From: CAZNDN01 sp964571815
GTDB taxonomy: Bacteria > Fibrobacterota > Chitinivibrionia > Chitinivibrionales > WJKA01
Direction of reading: 5' to 3'
Length of the DNA stretch: 64,000 nt
NCBI GenBank assembly: GCA_964571815.1
Contig: CAZNDN010000005.1
Location: 14,242-78,241, forward strand
The position numbers and the translations under genes were made by a program. This document shows, one piece after another, positions 34,792-44,424 of the stretch (position 1 is the stretch's first letter; each line of letters begins with the position of its first letter). The notes beneath the pieces are model-generated. The model saw nothing but the letters and a program-made list of their open reading frames with translations. It made no database searches and was not told the origin of the DNA.

Positions 34792-36543
34792 CTACACGTC
34801 GGTGGTAATCGGCAACCCTTTCAGAACATCGCCCATGACCCGTCGGTTGAGATTGCGGAGCCATGTATGCATGTCGCTGGTGGCGGTTATTGCCTCTACG
34901 TGTGATACGCTCTCGGAGACTTCGGCGAAATGAATGTGGGAGATGATCTCCTTGAGAATGGGAATGCTTCGGGGGACGACGCTGAATTGGGTGAGGCCAA
35001 GCCCCACCAGGAGCAGGGTGTGGGCGGGATTGCCCGCCATCTCTCCGCAGATCGAAAGAGGCTTGCCGTGCTTGTGCGAGACCCTGATTGCGTTGCGGAC
35101 AATCCTCACGAAGGCCGGTTCGGCCGGATCGTAAAGGTAGTTCACTTTGGCGTTGTTGCGGTCGGCGGCGCTGAGATACTGAATGAGATCGTTGGTACCG
35201 ATTGAGGCGAAATCAATCTCCCGCATGAACGTATCGATCTCCAGGATCGCAAGCGGAACCTCAAAGAGCACGCCGCACGGCGGCATCTTCACACCGAGCT
35301 TCTTCGCCACCCCGGCAATGAACTCCCTGGCTTCCAGCCATTCCTGCAAAGTGGTCACCATGGGTACCATTATGGAATAGTCGTACTTCTTTCCCGCCTT
35401 CATGATTGCCACGAGCTGCTTTTCAAAGATATCCTTCCGTTCCAGCAGAATCCGGATGGCACGCCAACCCATGAAAGGGTTGAACTCCGAAGGCATCTCG
35501 AAGAAATCGGGAATCTTGTCTCCTCCGATATCCACCAGCCGTATGGTGGTCGGCTTCTTCCCTACCCTCCGGAGCATGTCTGTGTAGTACTGCAATTGTA
35601 CTTCCTCGGAAGGGAACGCCTTCCGATTCGACAGCAGGTTCTCGGTTCGCACCAACCCGATACCGTCGGCACCGCACTCCAGCGCCGTATCGACTTCCTC
35701 GGGCAGTGAAATATTTGCCAGTACCCGCACGTGAATCCCGTCGCGGGTGTACACCGGCCTCCGCCACTTCTTCTTCAGCTTCTCAAACCGCTCGTCGACC
35801 ACGGGCCGCTTCGAATACCTTCCCACCATCGACGCGGTGGGTCGAACATACACGACGCCTTTGTCGGCGTTGACGTAGACCTGGTCTCCCGGATGGATTG
35901 CCTTGGCGAGATGCTTGATTCCCGTAACCACCGGAATCTCGTATGAACGCGCCAGAATGGCCGCATGGGAAGTCTTGCCGCCGCCGGCGGTCACCACTGC
36001 CTGAATCATCGACTTATCGTACGAGAGGATGTCCGACGGCGTGAACATCCGCGATACGATCAGCACCACCGGTTCCAGGAACCCCTTGCTTCGGCCGTCG
36101 GTCGTGTGGATATACGACACCAGCTTCTCGCAGATTTCGACCATATCGCTGCTGCGTTCCCTGAAATAGGAAGTGCCCGCGGAGCTGAAACGCTTGATGA
36201 AATCTCCGGAGACAAGCCTGATGGCCGTTTCCAGGTCGTAGAGTTTGGTGGAAATAGTTTCCACAACCTGCCCGATGAACGCCGGGTCGTCGAGGATATG
36301 CTCGTATATACTCAGAATAGAGCCGTCAAGTCCGTCCACCCGACTTCGCTCGTCAAGAAGCCCGCGATACTCTTCCTTTGCCCGTTCCCTGATCTCGTTG
36401 AACCGCATGATCTGATCGCCGACATCCTGCCGCGATATCGACACGGTTGAGGTCTCCTCGATGGCGCGCCCCGTGAAAAAGGCCTTCCCCAACCCCACGC
36501 CGGGGACCACAGTAATACCACTCAGCTTCATTCCTTTTCTCAT
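34792..36543 (-). CDS. ptsI: Phosphoenolpyruvate-protein phosphotransferase (PTS enzyme I)
   Basis: This 583-residue cytoplasmic enzyme transfers phosphate from PEP to HPr. The phospho-His swivel motif reads GGGKTSHAAILAR (about 188-200). The PEP-binding barrel has GADGIGLVRTENLL, GGDKIPDF, NPFMGWRAIRI, SIGTNDLIQYL and the active-site SICGEMAGNP. Length is standard. The ATG at 36543 overlaps the glycogen phosphorylase stop (ATGA), so translation is likely coupled; open frame upstream belongs to the other gene. HPr and sugar permeases are not in the window, so it may serve a regulatory PTS. Confidence 0.95.
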   Translation of the reverse strand: MRKGMKLSGITVVPGVGLGKAFFTGRAIEETSTVSISRQDVGDQIMRFNEIRERAKEEYRGLLDERSRVDGLDGSILSIYEHILDDPAFIGQVVETISTKLYDLETAIRLVSGDFIKRFSSAGTSYFRERSSDMVEICEKLVSYIHTTDGRSKGFLEPVVLIVSRMFTPSDILSYDKSMIQAVVTAGGGKTSHAAILARSYEIPVVTGIKHLAKAIHPGDQVYVNADKGVVYVRPTASMVGRYSKRPVVDERFEKLKKKWRRPVYTRDGIHVRVLANISLPEEVDTALECGADGIGLVRTENLLSNRKAFPSEEVQLQYYTDMLRRVGKKPTTIRLVDIGGDKIPDFFEMPSEFNPFMGWRAIRILLERKDIFEKQLVAIMKAGKKYDYSIMVPMVTTLQEWLEAREFIAGVAKKLGVKMPPCGVLFEVPLAILEIDTFMREIDFASIGTNDLIQYLSAADRNNAKVNYLYDPAEPAFVRIVRNAIRVSHKHGKPLSICGEMAGNPAHTLLLVGLGLTQFSVVPRSIPILKEIISHIHFAEVSESVSHVEAITATSDMHTWLRNLNRRVMGDVLKGLPITTDV

Positions 36544-38936
36544 AGCGCCGAAACCTTCCAGATATCCCGTGCGTATTCCCCGACAGTCCGATCGGTGCTG
36601 AACCAGCCCATCCGGGCGATATTGCGCAAAGATGCCTTCGCCCACCTCGTCCGGTCCGGATAGGTCTCATCTATCCTGTCCTGCGCCGCAACGTAGTCGG
36701 CGTAGTCCAGAAGCACGAAATATTCATCGACATCCCTGGTTGTCGACAGCAGCGGATACACTCCGTAGCCCGACGGCAGCCGTGCCAGGTGCTTCTCGAG
36801 AAAATCGAGAACGCGCGAAAGCTCCGGCTGAGCCTCGACGAGTTCCCACGGATGGTAGCTGTCGGCCGCGGGAAGCTCTTCGACAGCCCTGCCGAAAACG
36901 AATATGTCATCATCACCGAGCATTTCAATCATCTCGATATTCGACCCGGCCCTGGCGGCAACGGTCACCGCCCCGTTGAGAGCAAACTTCATGTTGGCCG
37001 TCCCGCACGCCTCCAGATGAACGGTGGAAATCTGTTCGGAAAGGTCGGCCGCCGGGATCATTCGCTCGGCCCAACTGATTCCGTAATCGGGTACGAACAC
37101 CACCTGCATCCGGTTTTTCATCCGCGGGTCGTTATTGACGAGATCGGCAACGCTGGTAATCAATTGCACAATCTGCTTGGGGAGCCTGTCCGATGGACTG
37201 GCCTTCCCGGCAAACAGATGAACGCGGGGGTGAACGTCCCCACGACCGTCCTTAATGCGAAGGTACCGGGTAAGTACATTCAGCAGGTGAAGCAATTGTC
37301 TCTTGTATGGGTGAATCTTCTTGCACTGAACGTCGAACAGCGCCATGGTGTCCAGTGCAACCCCGAGCTGCCGGTTGAGAATATCGGCCAGCGCCCTCTT
37401 GGACGAATGCTTAAGGTCCATGAGCCGGTGCAGAAACTCGATGTCGTTTTCGTAGCGCAGGAGGCCTTCAAGAGAGGCCGGGTCCTTGAGCCAGCTTTCC
37501 CCGATTGCTTCGGTGATAAGACTTGCCAGGGGACGGTTTGCACACAGCATCCACCGCCGATGAGCAACACCGTTGGTGATATTACGAATCCTGTCGGTAT
37601 AAAACCGGTGAAATCCACCGAAAATCGACGTCCGAAGCATCTCCGTTTGCGCCCGTGATACCCCGTTGACCGTCGAGCAGCCCACCACCCCCAGGTGAGC
37701 CATGCGTATGCGCTTCACTTCCCCTTCCTCAATGAGCGAAAGCTCGCGCACCCCTTCATCGCTGCCCCCGGTCCCGCGGTACTTTTCGAGGTGACGTTGA
37801 TTGATCGCATAGATTATCTGAAGGTGCCGGGGGAAGAGGGATTCGACCATGTATACGGGCCAGCTCTCGAGGTCGTCCCCGGCCACGGCATGACTCGTAT
37901 ACGCAAACACGGCCTGGGTTATCTTCCATGCCTTCTTCCACGACACGCCCCGCTCGTCAACCAGGATACGCATCATCTCCGGAACAGCCAGAGCACATCT
38001 GCTTCCGTTGAGCTGGATAACCACTTTGTCCGCAAGTGTCTCCAGGTCGGGGTTGTGAAGATCGAAGCGCCTCATGATATCCTGCAGCGATGCGCACACG
38101 AAAAAGTACTGCTGCTTGAGTCGCTCTTCGGTTGAACGAAGCACGTCTTCCTCGGGAAACAGAACCTTGGTGACCTCGCCCGAACGTGACTTCTCCTGGC
38201 AGGCCCGGACATAGTCGGAATGGTTGGGGTAGTCCGAAGGGAATATCTCCGAAGCCCGGGCCGACCAGAGTCTGAGCGTGTTTACGGTGTCGTTGATGTA
38301 GCCCGGAACCGGCAGATCGTAGGGAACCGCCAGAACCTTCTCGGTATTGACCCATCGCTTGCGGATCGTCGACCCGGGATACGGCCTGCACGCTCCTTCG
38401 AAGCCTATCTCACACCCGTATTCAGGCCGGATGATCTCCCAGGGATGACCGCGATGGAGCCAGTCGTAGGGGTTTTCCGTCTGCATACCGTCGTGTATCT
38501 TCTGACGGAAATAGCCGTAGTCGTATCGAAGGCCGTACCCCATGCCCGGCAGCGCCCGGGAAGCGATCGAATCCTGGAATGACGCCGCCAGTCTTCCCTT
38601 GCCCCCGTTGCCCAGTTCAAAATCATCCTCCTGCTCCTCAAGCTCCTCCAACGAGAACCCCAGGTCGCGGGCCGCTTCCTCCACCGCGTCCTCTATGCCC
38701 AGATTGACGACGTTCTGACGGAGGCTCCTGCCCATCACATATTCCATGGAAAGGTAATACACCCGGCGAACGTTGTTGATGTGGTAGTCTTTCTGCGATG
38801 CAATCCACCCGTCAACCATCCGGCTGCGAACGGCATACGAAAGAGCGAGGTACTTGTCGTACGTCGTGGCCGTGGCGTCATCCTTGGCCAGGAAGTAACG
38901 GAGGTATCGGAAGTAAAAGTCCTTAATTGATTCCAT
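36540..38936 (-). CDS. glgP: Glycogen/starch phosphorylase
   Basis: This 798-residue PLP enzyme (GT35) releases glucose-1-phosphate from alpha-1,4-glucans. It contains VRRVYYLSMEYVMGRSL, ELGNGGKGRLAA, GYGLRYDYGYF, PVPGY and, near residue 650, the PLP-lysine segment ACGTANMKFALNGAVTVAARAGSNIEM (landmark GTANMKF; family consensus GTGNMKF). Length matches MalP/GlgP. It overlaps ptsI by 4 bp, tying glycogen breakdown to the phosphotransferase system. The ribosome site before ATG 38936 is weak. Confidence 0.96.
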   Translation of the reverse strand: MESIKDFYFRYLRYFLAKDDATATTYDKYLALSYAVRSRMVDGWIASQKDYHINNVRRVYYLSMEYVMGRSLRQNVVNLGIEDAVEEAARDLGFSLEELEEQEDDFELGNGGKGRLAASFQDSIASRALPGMGYGLRYDYGYFRQKIHDGMQTENPYDWLHRGHPWEIIRPEYGCEIGFEGACRPYPGSTIRKRWVNTEKVLAVPYDLPVPGYINDTVNTLRLWSARASEIFPSDYPNHSDYVRACQEKSRSGEVTKVLFPEEDVLRSTEERLKQQYFFVCASLQDIMRRFDLHNPDLETLADKVVIQLNGSRCALAVPEMMRILVDERGVSWKKAWKITQAVFAYTSHAVAGDDLESWPVYMVESLFPRHLQIIYAINQRHLEKYRGTGGSDEGVRELSLIEEGEVKRIRMAHLGVVGCSTVNGVSRAQTEMLRTSIFGGFHRFYTDRIRNITNGVAHRRWMLCANRPLASLITEAIGESWLKDPASLEGLLRYENDIEFLHRLMDLKHSSKRALADILNRQLGVALDTMALFDVQCKKIHPYKRQLLHLLNVLTRYLRIKDGRGDVHPRVHLFAGKASPSDRLPKQIVQLITSVADLVNNDPRMKNRMQVVFVPDYGISWAERMIPAADLSEQISTVHLEACGTANMKFALNGAVTVAARAGSNIEMIEMLGDDDIFVFGRAVEELPAADSYHPWELVEAQPELSRVLDFLEKHLARLPSGYGVYPLLSTTRDVDEYFVLLDYADYVAAQDRIDETYPDRTRWAKASLRNIARMGWFSTDRTVGEYARDIWKVSAL

Positions 38937-39262
38937 GATACGGCACGGTCAACAACGGGGCGCACGGCTTCCGGAAGATGGTTTTCCTCCTCTCCGCACG
39001 TACCCCCGCAAACCATAACACGGAAAGGGAAAACCACTTACGTCTGAATTTCGCCGCCCGAAGGCGATGTCGAAGCTCGGATACTACCAAGTTTATAGTA
39101 TATATTAACGCCGCAGGGGATGCACGGGAAAAATCGTTCCCGCATCCTGCTTGTACAGAAAGCCTCGTTCCGTCCACCCATGCCTGATTTGCGTCCCTCC
39201 AGAACCGGCACCTATTTTAGGAGGTGTAGCGCCGGCGCGCGTGGGCTTTGTTCTTTATTGCG
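38937..39262. other. Intergenic region glgP / tRNA-Ser
   Basis: These 326 bp hold no gene that I can support. An AT-rich core near 39091-39107 (TTTATAGTATATATTAA) contains -10-like sequences on both strands and probably includes promoters for glgP and the tRNA, but I cannot pair a convincing -35 box. Confidence 0.4.
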
Positions 39263-39352
39263 GGAGGGGTGGCCGAGCGGCTGAAGGCAACGGTTTGCTA
39301 AACCGTCGTAGTGGAAACGCTACCGGAGGTTCGAATCCTCTCCCCTCCGCCA
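39263..39352 (+). tRNA. tRNA-Ser (anticodon GCT)
   Basis: This class II tRNA has acceptor GGAGGGG paired with CCCCTCC, TGGCCGAG at the D-arm, anticodon stem ACGGT-TTGCTAA-ACCGT, a long variable arm (CGTAGTGGAAACGCTACC) and the T-loop GGTTCGAATCC. The discriminator is G and CCA is encoded. It reads AGC/AGT codons. Confidence 0.95.
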
Positions 39353-39508
39353 TTTTGAGAAGCAAAACCGGTGACCGTGAATCGGTATTGCGCCGGCGAC
39401 AGGCAACCAGCTTCGGTGCTCCGGGGCAAAGCCGGGGAAGGTTGCAAAGTCTCTTTCCTCGCCGATCGGGGCTGTTTCCCATAACCGGTTCGCCGGAATC
39501 TCACATAC

Positions 39509-39970
39509 ATGTCCCTGCGACTCCGCCAGTATATCATCGATGCCTATGTCGGGCCCGGAAGCTATGTCCCCGAAAAAAACCGCAGGGATTTCGCAATCCA
39601 GGTCGACGACCAGGACGACGAGGACATGCTGGAGGAGTTCTGCACTATCTTTGTGACGGTCGGTAGTGCGGGAAGCTTCCGCGTGGAACTCTCGGGTTGT
39701 ATGCCGATTACCCCCGAAATGGCCGACCTCGCGGAGATATACGACGGGTTCACCGATGCGCGGGAGGGTCGGATTGCCCTCCATCTCAACACGACAAGTA
39801 TCGAAGCCCTCGATTTGCTGGCCGCGAAGATCCGAGAGACCGCCCATCTGGGTCGCGGAGTGGGAAATCCCGGTTGGCGCGCCGTTTCGGTCAGGACAGT
39901 CAGCTCACTCCACCGGTTCGTACGCGTTGTCAAGGAATACGTCCGCATGAGAAAAAGCGGGCTGGGTTGA
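39509..39970 (+). CDS. Unknown acidic protein convergent with tssM
   Basis: The 153-residue soluble protein is rich in Asp/Glu early (QVDDQDDEDMLEEFC) and has an alternating strand/helix pattern (SLRLRQYIIDAYVG, CTIFVTVGSAGSFRVELSG, RIALHLNTTSIEALDLLAAKIRET). No signal peptide or membrane segment is seen. I do not recognise it. It lies between tRNA-Ser and the end of tssM, pointing toward tssM. No good ribosome site precedes ATG 39509. A link to the T6SS would be guesswork. Confidence 0.6.
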   Translation: MSLRLRQYIIDAYVGPGSYVPEKNRRDFAIQVDDQDDEDMLEEFCTIFVTVGSAGSFRVELSGCMPITPEMADLAEIYDGFTDAREGRIALHLNTTSIEALDLLAAKIRETAHLGRGVGNPGWRAVSVRTVSSLHRFVRVVKEYVRMRKSGLG

Positions 39971-40020
39971 CTCTCGTCCGCATACCTGCCGAACAACTCC
40001 GCGGGCTCCGAACGTGCCTC

Positions 40021-43000
40021 TCAGGAAGCGTCCCCGGATTCTTCTTTCACCAGGACCGTAGGGCAGTCGAACCGCACGAAAACGGGTTCGGCGAAAGGAT
40101 GTCGGGATTCCGAGACGGCAATGCGAAAGCTCTGGTGAACCAGATACATATTCTGGACGTTCAGCTTCCATGTGGCGCGAATCGTGTTGGCGTTGATGGT
40201 CTGCACGGTCGCCGCATCAACCAGCTTCATGAATCCCCAGGGTCCCTTGAACGCCATCTCTTGTGAATAGCCCTTCCCCAGAACAGCGCTGAGCACGGCT
40301 CCCCTGTTGGTCGACTCGACGGGCCAGCGAAGCTGGGACGAACCGGCACCCGCCTTGAACTCACACACCTGTCCGTCTACTTCAATACGTGCCTCGTGCT
40401 TGTTGGAAGGGTCGGGCGTAATGGTGAAGACCATGGTTCGCAGGGTGCCGTCCCGCTTGAAAAACATCTCGGTGATGCTCCCGGCCCGGGAAAGTGTCTT
40501 CGCAAGATCAGAATTAAAATCCAAATCGAGGCTTCCGATCGACCGCACCATCCAACCCGTAGGCGATTCGACTATGTACGAAGAAAGCGTTCGATCGTAG
40601 AAGCCCCACAGGTCGCCGGTGGTCGGCCGGAAGAAATCCATCACCGCCGAGAAGGCGGCATCCTCACCCCTCCTGGAAAACGGATACCTGCCCGAGAATC
40701 GCGAGGTGAAGGGCTTGATAACCTCTTCCTGCCACTTGTCGTTGAGCGTCCGTCTGAGTACCGCCGACGCGGCGACGCCGGTGTGAGCAAGGGGATCCAG
40801 AAGCATTCCCCGCAGCGACTCGGAAAGGTCGGTGGGAAGGCCTCCGAGAACACTCTCCGTGAAACGCCACCCTTCGGCCAGAGGATCGCTTTCTTTCCCA
40901 TTGAACACCGCAACCGCATGCGCTTCCCCGCGCTCGTCGATTGCCCTGAGCTGCTCAACCAGTGTCAGAAGCTTGTCGCGATATCCCTGATACCCCCCCA
41001 GTGTTCCGCCGCTGGACCGCACGAATGTCCGGAGAGGATCAAACGTGTCTTCAATCTCTTCCTCGGGCGATTTCATTCCTCTTCGCAATTTCGCGGCGGC
41101 CTCTTCCGAGCCGGGAACGCCTTTGCTCGCCTTCGAGGCGGCCCGGGAAACGCCCTTGAGATTCTTCACCTTGTCAAGTGCACCCTCCGCCGCACCGGCC
41201 AGTTCGCTTCGGGGTTTGATGACGGTATGCTCGGCAACGGTCTGAAGAACCACCTGGAGTTCCGAGTTTTCGGCAGCAAGCTTTTCCAGTATCCGACTGC
41301 TCCGAGCGAGATCCCCGAACGGCTCGATATGGACGGAGCCGAGAAATGTTAACCACTCTCGCCGGAACTGCCCCAGGTAGGCCGCCGTCATCTCCTCCCG
41401 CAGTCGACGGGAATCGGGGAGGGCATCCGGAACCTGATCTTCGGCGAGCCCGATCACCCAATCGACCTTGTAAGGATCCTTGCTCGCTTCGGCAATCCCC
41501 TCCCGCACGTATTGATCCCACCCTTCCTGCGTAAACAGAAGGCTGATTCCTTCCCCGGACTGAAGAATTCCCTCTTCGCTCCTTCCCAGCATCTCATCCA
41601 GTGTCGTGACCGGTGCCTCACGCGAAAGCCTGTTCACCACGGCATCGTAGAGATTCTCCGCGTCGGGCAGGCGACGAAGCCGTTTTCGTGCGTGGGCCAC
41701 CAGCCGCTGATTCTCCTGTATCAAAGGCACTTCCAGACGCGCAAGGTAGCGCAGATACTCGCCCAGGTTGCTCTGGATGATGGTCTCCACCCTTCGGGGC
41801 AATCGCGACTGTCGGAAGGTGCCCAGAAGTCTTTGCGTGAGTGCCTCGGAGAGCATGGCCCGCAGAAACGTGGTATCGATATCGCGGGGGCGCGATGAAA
41901 CCTGTTCGGAGATCGACAGGTACGCCTTCAGGCAGCGGTAGAGGTTCTCGTACTCCTCACCGACCGGACGTCCGAACGATGACGACGAGCCGCGAATCTT
42001 GTACTCCAGGTATTCGGCGGCGGGCTGCACAATCAGCTTCCGCAGGGCTACCTGATACACACCTTTGAGTTCCCGTGCCGGCTGCTCCGCCCGCAGCAGT
42101 CCCAGCCCCGGAATGACATGCAGCCCTCCCTGCTCGTACGGTCGCAGCTCTTTCACGGCCCTTCCCAGCGCGTCGAGCCGTTCGTAGCGCTCCGGAAGCG
42201 TTTCGGTCGGCCTGGCCGCCTCGACGATGTGCTCGCCGACCCTGCTCATGAGACGACGCGAAGCCCGCCCCGAAAGCGTGAACAGGCCCCCGAGGGCAAT
42301 CACCCCCGCCGCGATCACGGCCATCACTCCAAGGCGACGAAGCCGCAGGCTCTTCGTTCTGCCGGCCGTAGCCGTAACCAGCCTTCGATCCCTGACCATG
42401 ATCCTGCGAAACAGCGGCAGGACAAACATCGACGTGACACCGGCACCTTGTGGTGCCGGCCCGGGGGACGGCCCGGAAGACCGGGAAGCTCTGCGGGGGT
42501 TGAGCGGATGATTGGCAATGGTCATCCCGACATCGCCGCGCGATCCCTGCTCACCACTATCCTCCCGCTCAGGCAGGCGCCGTCGGCAACTGGTGAAGTA
42601 AAACCCTCTGAAAAGCGGACGTCCCACGTAGCTGCTGGGCTTGAACAACTCGGCCACAAAAGCCCCGAGCTTCTCCTGCATCGAGTCGAAATGAATCACG
42701 AACCGGCAGATCTTCCGCTTCCGCTCGTCATGCTTCTCCCGGTTGAGTCGGTCCAGCCGAAGATCGGTCAGAGATTTGCGCAGCAGGTTGTACTCTTCGG
42801 CAAAGGCAAGCCGCGGCATCAACTTCCGCGATTGTGCCGGCAGGGTCGCACCGAATATCCTCTTCCTGCTCTCCTCGGCCATGTCCCCGAAAAACTCTTC
42901 GTATCCGAAGATCCTGTCGGCATGGTTGAAAATCAGATACACCGGGAATTCGATACCCCACGCGGCAATCAGAGCGTCAAGGCGAGACCGGTACTCCCCC

Positions 43001-43650
43001 GCCGTTCGCTTGATATCGGAGTCTTCCGCATCCAGCAGTTCACCGGCATTGACAACAAACGCTACACCATCGACAGGCTTTTCCTCCCGGAGCCGGTTCA
43101 GTGCCGCGGCGAAAGCATTCAATTCCTCGCCCCCCTCACCGTCGATAAAAGAACCGGGAAGATCCACCCACACCGCCTCGTTGCCGAAAAACCACGAAAC
43201 CTGCGGGGAACCCGAAACCACGGCCCCGTCGGCCTCCGAGGGGTACGTCACCGGAAAATGCAGCCCCGACCCCTTGAGAAGAGTACTCTTCCCGGAGCCG
43301 GCGGGGCCGCACAGAAGAAACCAGGGCCGTTCGTACAGCGCACGCCTTCGAAAAAGCGACCGCGAGCTTACGGTAGACGAATACCGTTTGGCCGCACGAG
43401 CCACTTCACCGCTCATCCTCTCATACACCATACGGTCGCCGCTGTAGGACTCCTTCGCGCGCTTCGCCCGTGATCGCCCTCCGACCAGAGCAGACACGAT
43501 CCATACGACCGCCGCGCACCACAGGAGCACGGCGCTCAGCAGGCCCCACGGCGGCGGGACCACTTTCAGTACCTGCAGCAGCAGTCCGCAAACGCCGACC
43601 ACCACAAGGACTATCCAGCAAACGAGTGTACGCACAGGTGGTTTCTTCAC
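40021..43650 (-). CDS. tssM: Type VI secretion membrane protein TssM (IcmF)
   Basis: The 1209-residue protein spans the envelope as the core of the T6SS membrane complex. It has two N-terminal helices (about 8-55), a Walker A (GPAGSGKSTLL, about 111-121) with DLPGSF and NHADR GTPase-like motifs, a third helix at about 440-460, then a long periplasmic region and the TssM C-terminal domain (about 1080-1200, containing MAFKGPWGFMKLVD). GTG 43650 begins 3 bp after the tssL stop. No tssJ lipoprotein is visible beside it. Confidence 0.93.
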   Translation of the reverse strand: MKKPPVRTLVCWIVLVVVGVCGLLLQVLKVVPPPWGLLSAVLLWCAAVVWIVSALVGGRSRAKRAKESYSGDRMVYERMSGEVARAAKRYSSTVSSRSLFRRRALYERPWFLLCGPAGSGKSTLLKGSGLHFPVTYPSEADGAVVSGSPQVSWFFGNEAVWVDLPGSFIDGEGGEELNAFAAALNRLREEKPVDGVAFVVNAGELLDAEDSDIKRTAGEYRSRLDALIAAWGIEFPVYLIFNHADRIFGYEEFFGDMAEESRKRIFGATLPAQSRKLMPRLAFAEEYNLLRKSLTDLRLDRLNREKHDERKRKICRFVIHFDSMQEKLGAFVAELFKPSSYVGRPLFRGFYFTSCRRRLPEREDSGEQGSRGDVGMTIANHPLNPRRASRSSGPSPGPAPQGAGVTSMFVLPLFRRIMVRDRRLVTATAGRTKSLRLRRLGVMAVIAAGVIALGGLFTLSGRASRRLMSRVGEHIVEAARPTETLPERYERLDALGRAVKELRPYEQGGLHVIPGLGLLRAEQPARELKGVYQVALRKLIVQPAAEYLEYKIRGSSSSFGRPVGEEYENLYRCLKAYLSISEQVSSRPRDIDTTFLRAMLSEALTQRLLGTFRQSRLPRRVETIIQSNLGEYLRYLARLEVPLIQENQRLVAHARKRLRRLPDAENLYDAVVNRLSREAPVTTLDEMLGRSEEGILQSGEGISLLFTQEGWDQYVREGIAEASKDPYKVDWVIGLAEDQVPDALPDSRRLREEMTAAYLGQFRREWLTFLGSVHIEPFGDLARSSRILEKLAAENSELQVVLQTVAEHTVIKPRSELAGAAEGALDKVKNLKGVSRAASKASKGVPGSEEAAAKLRRGMKSPEEEIEDTFDPLRTFVRSSGGTLGGYQGYRDKLLTLVEQLRAIDERGEAHAVAVFNGKESDPLAEGWRFTESVLGGLPTDLSESLRGMLLDPLAHTGVAASAVLRRTLNDKWQEEVIKPFTSRFSGRYPFSRRGEDAAFSAVMDFFRPTTGDLWGFYDRTLSSYIVESPTGWMVRSIGSLDLDFNSDLAKTLSRAGSITEMFFKRDGTLRTMVFTITPDPSNKHEARIEVDGQVCEFKAGAGSSQLRWPVESTNRGAVLSAVLGKGYSQEMAFKGPWGFMKLVDAATVQTINANTIRATWKLNVQNMYLVHQSFRIAVSESRHPFAEPVFVRFDCPTVLVKEESGDAS

Positions 43651-43653
43651 CGG

Positions 43654-44409
43654 TCAGAAACTCCGTCCGAGGAATGCAATCGAATCCAGCATTTCTTCCA
43701 GATTCGTCCTGCTCAGGAAGTAGAGAAACCCGTACCAGGCCCCGAGCAACAGCACACCGACAACCGCGGAGGCCCATACGGGTACCCCCATGCCCACCGA
43801 CGGGCCGGCGGATTTGCGGCCGCCTTCACTACCTCCATGGGGACTGAGCGAAGCGGGCAGTCGCCCCCGCCGGCTTTGAAGCTGCTCGCCGAGCTGTTCG
43901 ACCCGACGGGTTCGCTCGGTTTTGTCACCCATCTTGTACTTGCCCTCGAAACCCAGCGATAGACACAGGTAGTACACCTCCGCCACGTCACGGTTCTTCT
44001 CAAATTCAACGAGTATCCGGTCGAGCCGACGGTAGAACTCCTCTCCGGCAATGTTGTGCCCGAAGTAGTCCAGTTGGAGAGGACGTGAAAGCCAGTAGTC
44101 GCGACATGCTCCGGGAGTGCTCAGTACGGTTTCGTCAACCAGAGCAACCAGCGCATACATGGCGTCTCCCACAGCCTGATCGTCGACCGAGATGGCCGTG
44201 CAGTTCTTCCGGAACAACTCGATGTAGTGCCTGATAAGCTTCCGGAGCGCCCCGGGATCTCCGAGGTCTTCGGCATCGCGCATCTTGATCACAATCAGGA
44301 ACAGGTCGGTGCACAACCCCGCCACGTCACGATGAGCCCCACCCATGCTCTTGGACACATCGAGGTTCAGTGTCTGTCCCGCCATGGTCTGTACGAATGT
44401 CGCGGCCAT
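43654..44409 (-). CDS. tssL: Type VI secretion protein TssL (DotU/IcmH)
   Basis: The 251-residue product has the DotU cytoplasmic domain, with the conserved VDE of ALVDETVL, DYWLSRPLQLDYFGHNIAGEEFYRRLD (landmark FGHNIAGEEFY), YLCLSLGFEGKYK, and one C-terminal membrane helix (about 213-233). It lacks the fused OmpA/peptidoglycan domain of extended TssL proteins. GGAGGG precedes ATG 44409. It lies between tssK and tssM, the usual order. Confidence 0.95.
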   Translation of the reverse strand: MAATFVQTMAGQTLNLDVSKSMGGAHRDVAGLCTDLFLIVIKMRDAEDLGDPGALRKLIRHYIELFRKNCTAISVDDQAVGDAMYALVALVDETVLSTPGACRDYWLSRPLQLDYFGHNIAGEEFYRRLDRILVEFEKNRDVAEVYYLCLSLGFEGKYKMGDKTERTRRVEQLGEQLQSRRGRLPASLSPHGGSEGGRKSAGPSVGMGVPVWASAVVGVLLLGAWYGFLYFLSRTNLEEMLDSIAFLGRSF

Positions 44410-44424
44410 GATACCCTCCGAAGC

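Noticed and set aside
42118..43473. Plus-strand frame of 451 codons opposite tssM
   Set aside because: No ribosome site or family signal; tssM on the other strand is unambiguous, with Walker A and TssM domains.
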